A program made the translations under genes and the position numbers. From Arthrobacter ipis (GTDB taxonomy: Bacteria > Actinomycetota > Actinomycetes > Actinomycetales > Micrococcaceae), in contig NZ_JAAOXD010000003.1 in NCBI RefSeq assembly GCF_014694315.1, forward strand, positions 143,498-207,497: a stretch of DNA of 64,000 bases, in the 5' to 3' direction. This document shows positions 53,602 through 61,996 of this stretch, piece after piece (position 1 is the first letter of the stretch; the number at the start of each line of letters is the position of its first letter). Below the pieces are notes generated by a model. That model saw only the letters and a program-made list of their open reading frames with translations, did not search any database and was not told the origin of the DNA.

Positions 53602-56600
53602 ATGACCGGTTGGCTTGTCCGCTGGAGTCTTAAGTTTCGATTAATTGTTTTAGCCGCTGCTGCCGGCATTCTGGGGTTCGGATTGACAACCCTGCCGTCA
53701 ATGCCAGTGGATAACCTTCCAGAATTCTCTCCGCCACATGTGGAGATCCAAACCGAGGCACTGGGCCTGTCCGCCGTGGAGGTCGAACAGCTCATTACCT
53801 CGCCTATGGAGGCCGACCTGCTGAACGGGGTTGCCTGGCTCGACGAAATTCGTTCGAAGTCAGTCCCGGGCCTCTCTTCGATTGAGATGGTTTTTGAGCC
53901 GGGCACCGATATCCTCCGTGCCCGGCAGCTCGTTGCAGAGCGGCTGACGCAGGCCTTCGCGCTGCCCAACGTGTCATCTCCGCCGGTGCTGATGCAGCCG
54001 CTCTCCTCGACGAGCCGCGTCATGATGGTGCAGATGTCCTCACAGGACGTGTCGCCAATCGACATGTCCGTGCTGGCCCGCTGGGATGTCAAACCGGCGC
54101 TCATGGGTGTCCCGGGCGTGGCAAACGTCTCCATCTACGGCCAGCGCGAACAGCAGCTTCAGGTGCAGGTGGACCCGAAGCAGCTCAGCGCGAAAAATGT
54201 CACCCTTAGCCAGGTGGTTGAGACCGCCGGCAATGCGGTGTGGGTATCCCCGTTGAGCTTCTTGGAAGCATCAACCCCGGGTACAGGCGGCTTCCTCGAG
54301 TCCGCCAACCAGCGCATCGGCATCCAGCACGTGCTTCCGATCCGGACGCCGGCAGACCTCGGCAAGGTCAGCGTTGAAGGCGCATCGGACAAGACGCTGA
54401 CACTGTCCGACGTGACCACCCTGAGCGAAGACCACCAGCCCCTGATCGGCGACGCTGTCACCGGCAAGACGCCGGGCCTGCTGCTGGTCATCGAGAAGTT
54501 CCCGGACACGAGTGTTGCGGACGTGACGCAGGGCGTTGAGGCGGTGCTGGACGGGCTGCGTCCAGGCCTTTCCGGCATCACCGTCGACTCCACCGTGTTC
54601 CGGCCTGCCTCATTTGTTGAGTCCGCTGTTGGCAGCCTGGGTCTTGCCCTGCTGGTCAGCCTACTGGTGGTCACGGCGCTGATCGGCGTCGCATTCCGGT
54701 CCTGGCGGTACGCCCTGCTGGCCTTCGTCGCCATTTCCGTGGCGGCCATGGCTGCTGCGCTGGTGCTTCAGTTCCAGGGTGCGGTCCTGAACGTCATGGC
54801 CTTCGCGGGCCTGGTCCTTGCGCTCCTGGTGGTCATCGGCGATGTCATCACCGACCTGCACAGTTTCCGGCGGGAATCGGCCGATGACCGGGTGTCGCGC
54901 GAAGCCCTGCTTGCCCGCGGGCTGCAGCGCTCCCGCGTGCCTGTCCTGTTCGCCGGACTTACCGCGCTGCTTGCCCTCGCGCCGGCGCTGTTTGTCCCGG
55001 GTGTGGAGGGGGCGTTCCTGAAACCCCTGGTGCTGTCCTACCTGTTGGCCACAGCTGTGGCCATGCTCGTTGCCCTGACCGTGACGCCGGCATTGGCGAG
55101 CCTGCTGCTGCGGGGTCACAGGCGGCCACGGCGCAGCCTTTCGGTGATCCGCAAAGCCCGGCTCGGCTACGAGCGCACGGCCCGGGCCTTCACCGGAGCG
55201 GTGCCCACAGTGTTCGCACTTGCGGCGGCTGCACTGGCCATCGCCGCACTGGCCATCGTTCCGGCCGCTACGAAGGAACTTCCTGTTGTGGCCGCAGTTC
55301 CCGACCGCACCCTCCTCGTCGAATGGGAGGCGGCGGCGAGTACAGGGGCCGACGTGATGAACAGGGTGATGACCAACGCCAGCGAAGAGCTGAGCGGAAT
55401 CCCTGGCGTCTCCTCCGTGGGCGGCCACGTTGGACGTGCCATCACCTCGGATTCCTCCTCTGACGTCAATGCCGGCGAGCTCTGGGTGACCATGGACGAC
55501 GGCGCCGACATCAGCAGCGTGCGCTCCGACGTGACCGAGATTGTTGAAGGCTACCCGGGCCTGACGGCAAATGTGACCACCTACCCGGAGCAGCAGGTTG
55601 CTGCTGCCAGCGAAATCGACAACCGCCAGTTCCGGGTGCGCGTGTTTGGTGTGGACCTGGACATCCTCCGGCAGAAGGCAAACGAGATCCACGGGATTCT
55701 GTCGCGTACGGACGGTGTGGTTGATCCGCAGGTGGACGTCACGGTAGACCAGCCTGTTGCGGAAATCGAGGTTGACCTCACCAAGGCGCAGAAGCAGGGG
55801 GTCAAGCCTGGTGATGTTCGTCGGGCGGCTGCCACCGTCCTGCAGGGCATCGAGGTGGGGTACCTGTTCGAGCAGCAAAAGGTGTTCCAGGTGATCGTCA
55901 AAGGTACAGAAAACACCCGGAACAGCCTGACAAGCGTTACCGACATGATGGTCGACAAGCCAGAAGGCGGACAGGTCCGGCTGGGTGACGTGGCCAAGGT
56001 CACGCTCCGCCCGAATCAGACCGTGATCCACCATGACGACACCTCCAGGCGCATCGACGTCGTGGCCAGTATCCAGGGCCGCAGCCTCGGTGACGTCACC
56101 AGCGACGTCCAGGCCGCCATCAAGGGAATGCAGTTCCCCGTGGAGTACCACGCTGAGATCCCGCCGCAGTACGCCGAAAAGCAGGCGGCCGGCGCGCTCA
56201 TCTGGTGGCTTGCCCTGGCGGCGGCAGCCGGGATCCTGGTCCTGCTGCTGACGGTCCTCGGCAACTGGCGGCTCGCAGGGCTCGTCTTCCTGCTGCTTCC
56301 GGTTGCCCTGTCCGGCGGAATCCTCGCCGCCGGCCTGGCCGGCGGTTTCGGCTCCGTGTACGTGCTGGTGGCCCTCGCGGCGGTGCTCGCCCTGGCGATC
56401 AGGGACGTGGTCCTGCTGATGGGAACCTACCAGTCCCTGCAGTCCCTGGCCCCGTCGGATTCGCCGGCACATCTCATGCGGCAGGCGGCCGGAGAGCGGC
56501 TTCTGCCAACTGTTCTGACCACCGTGATCACTGGACTGGCGCTGGTGCCGCTGGTGCTGCTCGGCGGGCCGGTCGGCGGAGGCATGCTCCTTCCGCTGGC

Positions 56601-56760
56601 GCTGGTTGTGTGGGGCGGGCTTATTACCACCGCGCTGCTGACCCTCTTTATTCTGCCGATCCTTTTCCTCCGCGTTGGTCCACGCACCAACACGGACTGG
56701 GGGAGCTCATTGGTGATTAACAACGGACCGGTTCTGGCAGAGAGGTCGGAATTGTCATGA
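53602..56760 (+). CDS. RND efflux protein, CusA/CzcA-like, with altered proton relay
   Basis: Twelve-helix inner-membrane protein of 1052 aa. Family landmarks are present: SMPVDNLPEFSPPHVEIQTE, WLDEIRSKSVPGLSSIEMVF and VEVDLTKAQKQGVKPGDVRR in the pore and docking regions. In TM4 the usual Asp-Asp pair is G413-D414 (VVIGDVITD), and the TM10 ARNG motif reads IRDV (R934-D935). So the proton relay is probably impaired and it may act with the second RND protein. The ATG at 53602 has GGGGG eight bases upstream. Its stop overlaps the lipoprotein gene (ATGA). RND pumps of this type are unusual in Gram-positive cells. Confidence 0.85.
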   Translation: MTGWLVRWSLKFRLIVLAAAAGILGFGLTTLPSMPVDNLPEFSPPHVEIQTEALGLSAVEVEQLITSPMEADLLNGVAWLDEIRSKSVPGLSSIEMVFEPGTDILRARQLVAERLTQAFALPNVSSPPVLMQPLSSTSRVMMVQMSSQDVSPIDMSVLARWDVKPALMGVPGVANVSIYGQREQQLQVQVDPKQLSAKNVTLSQVVETAGNAVWVSPLSFLEASTPGTGGFLESANQRIGIQHVLPIRTPADLGKVSVEGASDKTLTLSDVTTLSEDHQPLIGDAVTGKTPGLLLVIEKFPDTSVADVTQGVEAVLDGLRPGLSGITVDSTVFRPASFVESAVGSLGLALLVSLLVVTALIGVAFRSWRYALLAFVAISVAAMAAALVLQFQGAVLNVMAFAGLVLALLVVIGDVITDLHSFRRESADDRVSREALLARGLQRSRVPVLFAGLTALLALAPALFVPGVEGAFLKPLVLSYLLATAVAMLVALTVTPALASLLLRGHRRPRRSLSVIRKARLGYERTARAFTGAVPTVFALAAAALAIAALAIVPAATKELPVVAAVPDRTLLVEWEAAASTGADVMNRVMTNASEELSGIPGVSSVGGHVGRAITSDSSSDVNAGELWVTMDDGADISSVRSDVTEIVEGYPGLTANVTTYPEQQVAAASEIDNRQFRVRVFGVDLDILRQKANEIHGILSRTDGVVDPQVDVTVDQPVAEIEVDLTKAQKQGVKPGDVRRAAATVLQGIEVGYLFEQQKVFQVIVKGTENTRNSLTSVTDMMVDKPEGGQVRLGDVAKVTLRPNQTVIHHDDTSRRIDVVASIQGRSLGDVTSDVQAAIKGMQFPVEYHAEIPPQYAEKQAAGALIWWLALAAAAGILVLLLTVLGNWRLAGLVFLLLPVALSGGILAAGLAGGFGSVYVLVALAAVLALAIRDVVLLMGTYQSLQSLAPSDSPAHLMRQAAGERLLPTVLTTVITGLALVPLVLLGGPVGGGMLLPLALVVWGGLITTALLTLFILPILFLRVGPRTNTDWGSSLVINNGPVLAERSELS

Positions 56761-57209
56761 AAAGCAATAGTGATTTTGGCGGCTGGCGTTCTGTTCTGGT
56801 GCTGGTTTGCGCAGCATCCATTGGCCTCTCCGGATGTGCCACAGTGAAAACCACCGCGGCGCCCGCCGGGCAGGCAGCGTCCACCATGGAGAAGGCCGGC
56901 CCGGACCTGAACAAACTGACGCTGACAGACAAGGCAGTGGAAAGGCTGGGCGTGACCACGGTCAAGGTGACCAAGGGCGAAGGCAGTCCGCTGCAGGTGC
57001 CCTACGGCGCGCTGGTCTATGACGCCAACGGAAAGACCTGGGTCTACACCAATCCCGAGCCGCGGACCTACATCCGGGCCGCGGTGACGGTGGAGAAGAT
57101 TGCCGACAACAAGGTGCAGCTCCAGTCCGGTCCGCCTGTAGGAACCGATGTTGTCACCGTTGGTGCCGCGGAACTGTTCGGCGCCGAATTCGGCACAAAG
57201 GGTCACTGA
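56757..57209 (+). CDS. Mini-adaptor-like lipoprotein of the RND operon
   Basis: Protein of 150 aa. Signal peptide and lipobox GLSGC with Cys27 anchor it to the outer face of the membrane. The mature part, especially VPYGALVYDANGKTWVYTNP, then VQLQSGPPVGTDVVTVGAAE, matches the membrane-proximal domain of CusB/CzcB-type periplasmic adaptors. The coiled-coil hairpin and lipoyl domain that span the Gram-negative periplasm are absent. It is translationally coupled to the first RND gene and ends one base before the second. It likely seals or stabilises the two RND proteins. Confidence 0.75.
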   Translation: MKSNSDFGGWRSVLVLVCAASIGLSGCATVKTTAAPAGQAASTMEKAGPDLNKLTLTDKAVERLGVTTVKVTKGEGSPLQVPYGALVYDANGKTWVYTNPEPRTYIRAAVTVEKIADNKVQLQSGPPVGTDVVTVGAAELFGAEFGTKGH

Positions 57210-57210
57210 C

Positions 57211-60200
57211 ATGCGCCGGATTGTCGGGTTCAGCCTGAAATTCCGCGCCTTGGTGGTGGCCATCGCAGTGGCGATGATGGCGTTCGGCGGCGTCCAGCTC
57301 AGCACGGCCTCTGTGGACGTCTTTCCCGAATTTGCGCCGCCGAAGGTGGAGATTCAGACTATCTGCATCGGCCTTACCGCTGCCGAGGTGGAGCAGTTGG
57401 TTTCCGTTCCCCTCGAAGACGCCCTCAACGGCGTCGAGAGTCTGGATGAGATCCGCTCCAAGTCCGTGGAGCAGCTTTCCTCCATCGTGCTGATTTTCGC
57501 CCCGGGCGCGGACCTGCTCAAGGCCCGCCAGCTGGTCTCGGAACGGATCGCCACCGTCATTCCGTCGCTGCCCACCTGGGCGGCACCGCCGGTGATCCTG
57601 CAGCCGCTGTCGTCCACCAGCCGCGTCATGAAGATCGGGCTGACTTCGGACCAGCGGTCGCTCATGGAAATGTCCATGATCACGTACTGGAAGATCCGGG
57701 CCCACCTGCTGCGGGTCCCGGGCGTGGCCAACATAGCCATCTGGGGCGAGCGGCTGCAGATGTTGCAGGTGCAGGCCGTTCCGGAGAAGCTGAAGGCCAA
57801 CGATGTCAGCCTGAACCAGGTCATGGAGGTCACCGCCAACGCCCTTGACGCCGGCCTGCTGCAGTATTCGCCGGGTTCCGTCATCGGTACCGGCGGCCAC
57901 ATTGAGACGCCCAACCAGCGGCTCGGCATCCAGCACGTGCTGCCCATCACCACTCCGAAGGACCTCGCCGAGATCACCATCGAGGAGAAGAACGGGAAGC
58001 CGCTCCGCCTGGGTGATGTGGCCAACGTCGTGGAAGACCACCAGCCGCTCATAGGCGACGCCGTGATCAACCAAGGCGAAGGCCTGATGCTCATCGTCGA
58101 GAAACTTCCCTGGGGCAACACCCTGGAAGTCACGAGGGGCGTTGAAGCTGCACTGCAGCAGATGGAGCCGGGACTTAGCGGAATCACAGTTGATACGGAG
58201 ATCTTCCGGCCGGCAACGTTCATCGAGGAGTCCCTGGACAACCTCAGCCGCGCGCTGATGCTGGGCTGCATCCTCGTGGTGCTGGTGCTGGGTGCGTTCC
58301 TCTTCCAGTGGCGCACGGCGCTGATCAGCCTGATCGCCATCCCGCTGTCACTGGTGACGGCGGCGTCCGTCCTCTACCTCACAGGAGCATCGGTGAACAC
58401 CATGGTCCTCGCGGGGCTGGTGATTGCCGTCGGGGTGGTGGTGGATGATGCGATCATCGACATCGAGAACATCATCCGAAGACTCCGGCAGCACCGGGCG
58501 GAGGGCGGCACAAGATCCACCGCCTCGGTGGTCCTCGAAGCCTCGCTGGAGGTCCGCGGGCCGATCATCTACGCCACGCTGATCATCATCGCCGCTGCGG
58601 TGCCGATCTTCTTCCTGCAGGGACTGACCGGGGCCTTCTTCAGGCCGCTGGCCATCTCCTACACCCTGGCGGTGCTGGCGTCGATGCTCGTGGCGCTGAC
58701 CGTTACCCCTGCGCTGGCCTTGATCTTCATGCGGAAAGTTCCGCTGAAGGAACAGGAACCGCCCCTGGTGAGGATACTCAAACGGGGTTACCGCGCGGTC
58801 CTCAGCCGGATGGTGAGGCGGCCCGTGGCGGGGTACGCGACCTTCGGAGCCATGGCGGCCATCGGTGCCATCACGGCACCGCTGCTCGGGCAGTCGCTGC
58901 TGCCGGACTTCAAGGAGCGCGACTTCCTGATGCACTGGCTGACCCAGCCGGGCACGTCGGTGTCGGAGGAGTACCGCGTCAGCCAGAAGGCCTGCGAGGA
59001 ACTGCTGACCATCAAGGGTGTCCGGAACTGCGGCTCGCACATCGGGCAGGCCTTCAACGCGGACGAAGTCGTGGGTGTGTACTTCGGTGAGAACTGGATC
59101 AGCATCGACCCCGCGGTTGACTATGACACGACGTTGAAGTCAATCCACGAAGTGGTGGACGGCTATCCCGGGATCGTGCGCGATGTCCAGACCTACCTGA
59201 AGGAGAGAATCCGTGAGGTTCTAACGGGTGCCAGCAACGCCGTCGTCGTCCGGCTTTACGGGGACGATCTGGCGCTCCTGCGCTCGAAGGCCGCGGAGAT
59301 CCATTCGATCTTTGACGCCACCGAAGGAGCCATTGACGTCCAGACGGCCCTGCAGAAGGACATTCCGCAGATCAATATCGAGGTGGATCTGGCCAAGGCC
59401 CAAAGCTACGGGCTGAAGCCGGGCGACGTCCGCCGGGCGGCGGCGACGATGGTGGCCGGCGAGGAAGTGGGCGACGTTTACCGCGGCGGCAAGGCGTACG
59501 ACGTCCAGGTCTGGAGCCCGCCAGAGGTCCGGTCCGATATCAGCAGCATCAGGAACCTCCCCATTGATACGCCGAACGGGCAGAAGATCCTGCTGTCCGA
59601 TGTGGCAAGCGTCCAGGTCAAGCCGACCCCGAACGTCATCCAGCGCGATGCCCACTCCCGGCGCATCGACATCCAGGCCAACGTGAAGGAAGGCACGCTG
59701 GGCACCGTGGTTGCGGCCATGGAGGAAGGGCTCAAGAAACTGGAACTGCCCCCGGGCTTCCGTACGCAGATCCTGGGTGAGTTCCAGGAGCGCCAGGCGG
59801 CGACCAACACCCTGCTCTCACTCGCCATCGGGGCCCTGGCCGTGATCTACCTGCTCCTGCAGGTGGCCTTCGGAAGCTGGCGGCTGGCGACGCTGGTGAT
59901 CCTCACCCTGCCGATCGCCCTGGTGGGTGGCGTGTTCGCCGCCTTCATGGGCGGAGGGGTGCTGTCGCTCGGGTCCATTGTGGGCTTCCTGACGGTTATG
60001 GGCATCGCGGCCAGAAACGGCATCCTGCTCATCAACCACTGCCAGCACCTGGAGAAGTACGAGGGTGAAAAGTTCGGTCCGGAACTGGTGCTGCGGGGCG
60101 CCGGGGAACGCCTCTCGCCGATCCTGATGACCACTTTGGCCACGGGGCTTGCCTTGGTGCCGCTGGTGGTCCTGGGGAACATCCCCGGCCATGAGATTGA

Positions 60201-60348
60201 ACATCCCATGGCCCTGGTGATCCTCGGCGGGCTGGTGACGTCCACGCTGCTCAACCTGTTCGTGGTCCCGTCGCTGTACCTGAGGTTCGCCAAGCCGAAG
60301 GCCGAGCGGCACCAGGCACCGCCGGAGCCCGTCCTGGCTAACGCCTAG
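57211..60348 (+). CDS. RND efflux protein, CusA/CzcA-like, with intact relay
   Basis: Second RND protein of 1045 aa. It keeps D412-D413 in TM4 (VGVVVDDAIIDIENIIRRLR) and the TM10 motif GIAARNGILLI (R935, N936, G937). SVDVFPEFAPPKVEIQT and VESLDEIRSKSVEQLSSIVL match the first RND protein and show an ancient duplication. With a proton-coupled subunit and a degenerate paralogue, a mixed trimer like MdtBC is possible. Substrate is unknown; monovalent or divalent metals are the family norm. AAAGGG precedes the ATG at 57211. Confidence 0.88.
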   Translation: MRRIVGFSLKFRALVVAIAVAMMAFGGVQLSTASVDVFPEFAPPKVEIQTICIGLTAAEVEQLVSVPLEDALNGVESLDEIRSKSVEQLSSIVLIFAPGADLLKARQLVSERIATVIPSLPTWAAPPVILQPLSSTSRVMKIGLTSDQRSLMEMSMITYWKIRAHLLRVPGVANIAIWGERLQMLQVQAVPEKLKANDVSLNQVMEVTANALDAGLLQYSPGSVIGTGGHIETPNQRLGIQHVLPITTPKDLAEITIEEKNGKPLRLGDVANVVEDHQPLIGDAVINQGEGLMLIVEKLPWGNTLEVTRGVEAALQQMEPGLSGITVDTEIFRPATFIEESLDNLSRALMLGCILVVLVLGAFLFQWRTALISLIAIPLSLVTAASVLYLTGASVNTMVLAGLVIAVGVVVDDAIIDIENIIRRLRQHRAEGGTRSTASVVLEASLEVRGPIIYATLIIIAAAVPIFFLQGLTGAFFRPLAISYTLAVLASMLVALTVTPALALIFMRKVPLKEQEPPLVRILKRGYRAVLSRMVRRPVAGYATFGAMAAIGAITAPLLGQSLLPDFKERDFLMHWLTQPGTSVSEEYRVSQKACEELLTIKGVRNCGSHIGQAFNADEVVGVYFGENWISIDPAVDYDTTLKSIHEVVDGYPGIVRDVQTYLKERIREVLTGASNAVVVRLYGDDLALLRSKAAEIHSIFDATEGAIDVQTALQKDIPQINIEVDLAKAQSYGLKPGDVRRAAATMVAGEEVGDVYRGGKAYDVQVWSPPEVRSDISSIRNLPIDTPNGQKILLSDVASVQVKPTPNVIQRDAHSRRIDIQANVKEGTLGTVVAAMEEGLKKLELPPGFRTQILGEFQERQAATNTLLSLAIGALAVIYLLLQVAFGSWRLATLVILTLPIALVGGVFAAFMGGGVLSLGSIVGFLTVMGIAARNGILLINHCQHLEKYEGEKFGPELVLRGAGERLSPILMTTLATGLALVPLVVLGNIPGHEIEHPMALVILGGLVTSTLLNLFVVPSLYLRFAKPKAERHQAPPEPVLANA

Positions 60349-60926
60349 CCACGAACCCGCTGGTCCATCCGCCGCCCACGCCCCGCCACCCGCGGGAACG
60401 TGGGCGGCGGTGGTGCGGGGACGGAGCGCGAACCGGTTCCCGCCCGCCGGCGCCGCAGTTCCAGCGCGAGGCTTTCCTGCCCGCGGGCCATTGCCCAGCG
60501 GTGGTTGGCGGAGAAGCCGGGTTTCAGCAGCCAGCTGAGCCGCCTCAGCAGCGGCTTCGTGGCGCTGACCCGCCAGTCGTAAGTGATCAGGACCTCCGGG
60601 CCGTCCTGCTCGAATGTCCAGCGTCCGGTCCCGTCCAGGTCACCCGTTGCGTGGATCGCGAAGCCCTTGCTGGTGATCGGTTCCGTGACGGTCAGGGTCC
60701 ACCGGAGAGTGTAGGGGAGCCAGCCTTTGGTGTGCAGCCTGGCCATCCGCCCCACGCCGTTCTCGCTTCCCGGATGGATGGGGTCCACGCTGAGGTACAC
60801 GGACGGCCACCACCGGGCCAGTCCGGCGGCGTCGCCCAGAACCGCTGCCACCTCCTCGGCCGTCCCGGCCACCCGCCACTCCGTGACGAACGCGTAGTCC
60901 GTGCTTCTGGTGCCTTTGGCGTTCAC
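60345..60926 (-). CDS. SRPBCC family protein
   Basis: START-fold protein of 193 aa (TDYAFVTEWRVAGTAEEVAA at the N-terminus, WTLTVTEPITSKGFAIHATG and FEQDGPEVLITYDWRVSATK in the sheet). GTG 60926 is preferred because AGGAGG stands five bases before it; the longer start at 60971 has no such site. The C-terminus is basic and Pro-rich. Its stop codon overlaps that of the RND gene tail-to-tail (CTAG). Ligand unknown. Confidence 0.72.
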   Translation of the reverse strand: MNAKGTRSTDYAFVTEWRVAGTAEEVAAVLGDAAGLARWWPSVYLSVDPIHPGSENGVGRMARLHTKGWLPYTLRWTLTVTEPITSKGFAIHATGDLDGTGRWTFEQDGPEVLITYDWRVSATKPLLRRLSWLLKPGFSANHRWAMARGQESLALELRRRRAGTGSRSVPAPPPPTFPRVAGRGRRMDQRVRG

Positions 60927-61040
60927 GAATGCCTCCTGCCAGCTCCTGCGCGCGAAAAGATCTGCAACCATTCAAGCGCGTGCCGCCCGTCCGCCATAGA
61001 CTGCAGGCGTAAGTCACCACCCCGAAATTGAGGAGTAGCG

Positions 61041-61394
61041 ATGAACTACAGCGGAAGCCAGTACGAGAAGGCTGTGACGGCGGGGGAGCTTGACCGCAGC
61101 CACGTTGGCCAGACGGTGAGCTTTCAGCCGAACGATTTCACCGTGGTGTTCGGCAGAATCGCCGGGATCGCCCGGACCGACGCCCAGGTGTATCTGACCC
61201 TGGACGGGGTCGGCGGCGGCACCCACCTGAAGGATGAGTACGACCTGCCGGTGGCGCACGAGGTGTACGTGCAGTTGGATCCGCTGAGCAGCGCCGGGAA
61301 GACCATCTCGGACGCAGAGCGGGTTATCAAGGAGAAGCTGGACGAGATCAGGAAGAACCTCCTCGACCGGGAACAGAAGTCCGGAACGGAGTAA
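61041..61394 (+). CDS. Conserved hypothetical protein, 117 aa
   Basis: Small soluble protein. SHVGQTVSFQPNDFTVVFGR, then IAGIARTDAQVYLTLDGVGG, suggests a small beta-barrel, followed by a charged C-terminal helix (ISDAERVIKEKLDEIRKNLL). GGAGTAGCG precedes the ATG. No family recognised. It is followed by a strong terminator. Confidence 0.65.
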   Translation: MNYSGSQYEKAVTAGELDRSHVGQTVSFQPNDFTVVFGRIAGIARTDAQVYLTLDGVGGGTHLKDEYDLPVAHEVYVQLDPLSSAGKTISDAERVIKEKLDEIRKNLLDREQKSGTE

Positions 61395-61418
61395 CAGGCC
61401 GGTAGTGGCCCATACAGC

Positions 61419-61456
61419 GAAGAACCCCGCCGCACAGGAGTGCGGCGGGGTTCTTC
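61419..61456 (+). terminator. Strong intrinsic terminator-like hairpin
   Basis: A perfect 16-bp stem (gaagaaccccgccgca / tgcggcggggttcttc) with a 6-base loop lies 24 bp after the stop of the 117-aa gene. The 3' side is only weakly T-rich (ttctt). Confidence 0.85.
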
Positions 61457-61570
61457 TAGGCAACCGCTCCGTGTATGGGGGAACACGGAACGTTCCCGTC
61501 AAAACTAATGGACAGCTTGCTTAGGTTTCAAATCGGCGCCACTTTTTTCCAAGCCCACGGCGGTACTATC

Positions 61571-61655
61571 CCGCTACCGTCGCCGTAACGGGTCTCCTGG
61601 ATCTACGGCTTCGGTAGGCGGCCCGCTCTGCGAACCGGGGAATGAGCGGGCCGCC
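61571..61655. other. Two overlapping hairpins in gene-free DNA
   Basis: Hairpin 1 pairs 61571-61587 (ccgctaccgtcgccgta) with 61604-61621, with a few mismatches. Hairpin 2 is a perfect 12-bp stem ggcggcccgctc (61617-61628) with 61644-61655. They share bases 61617-61621, so they compete partly, like an attenuator. The region 61457-61721 has no gene that I can support. Confidence 0.55.
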
Positions 61656-61721
61656 GCCCCCGGGCGACGTGCAGCTTGGCCACGAGCCCGTCTGGGGTTA
61701 GCCCCGTCCGCATAAAGCAAA

Positions 61722-61762
61722 AGGCCCCCGCCTCCCTTGTAATTAGAGGGAAGCAGGGGCCT
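61722..61762 (-). terminator. Terminator of the tRNA-Ser gene
   Basis: On the minus strand a 16-bp stem (aggcccctgcttccct with agggaggcgggggcct, two mismatches) is followed by tttgct, 7 bp after the tRNA end. Confidence 0.8.
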
Positions 61763-61769
61763 CGCTACG

Positions 61770-61859
61770 TGGCGGTGACGGTGGGATTTGAACCCACGTT
61801 GGCTTTTACACCAAACAACATTTCGAGTGTTGCACCTTCGGCCGCTCGGACACGTCACC
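61770..61859 (-). tRNA. tRNA-Ser (anticodon CGA)
   Basis: The 90-base gene reads GGTGACG at the 5' end and CGTCACC, then G, then an encoded CCA at the 3' end. The anticodon loop is CTCGAAA, giving anticodon CGA (codon UCG). A long variable arm (TTTGGTGTAAAAGCCAA) and the T-loop GGTTCAAATC are typical for serine. The UCG codon is common in this GC-rich genome. Confidence 0.95.
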
Positions 61860-61996
61860 AACCTCAATAGGGTACCGGAGCAAGGCCCGCATCCCCAAAA
61901 CGGCATGCTTTTGCGCAGCGGTGTAGGCCATAGGAGTGGCCACGCCGGGCCACATCTTCCCGGAAATCGGGGCCGGGCACTAGATTCATAAGCAAG

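Noticed and set aside
54661..56472. Long minus-strand open frame across the first RND gene
   Set aside because: Composition is rich in His, Arg, Gln and Gly without any fold-like pattern; it is a shadow of the RND coding sequence.
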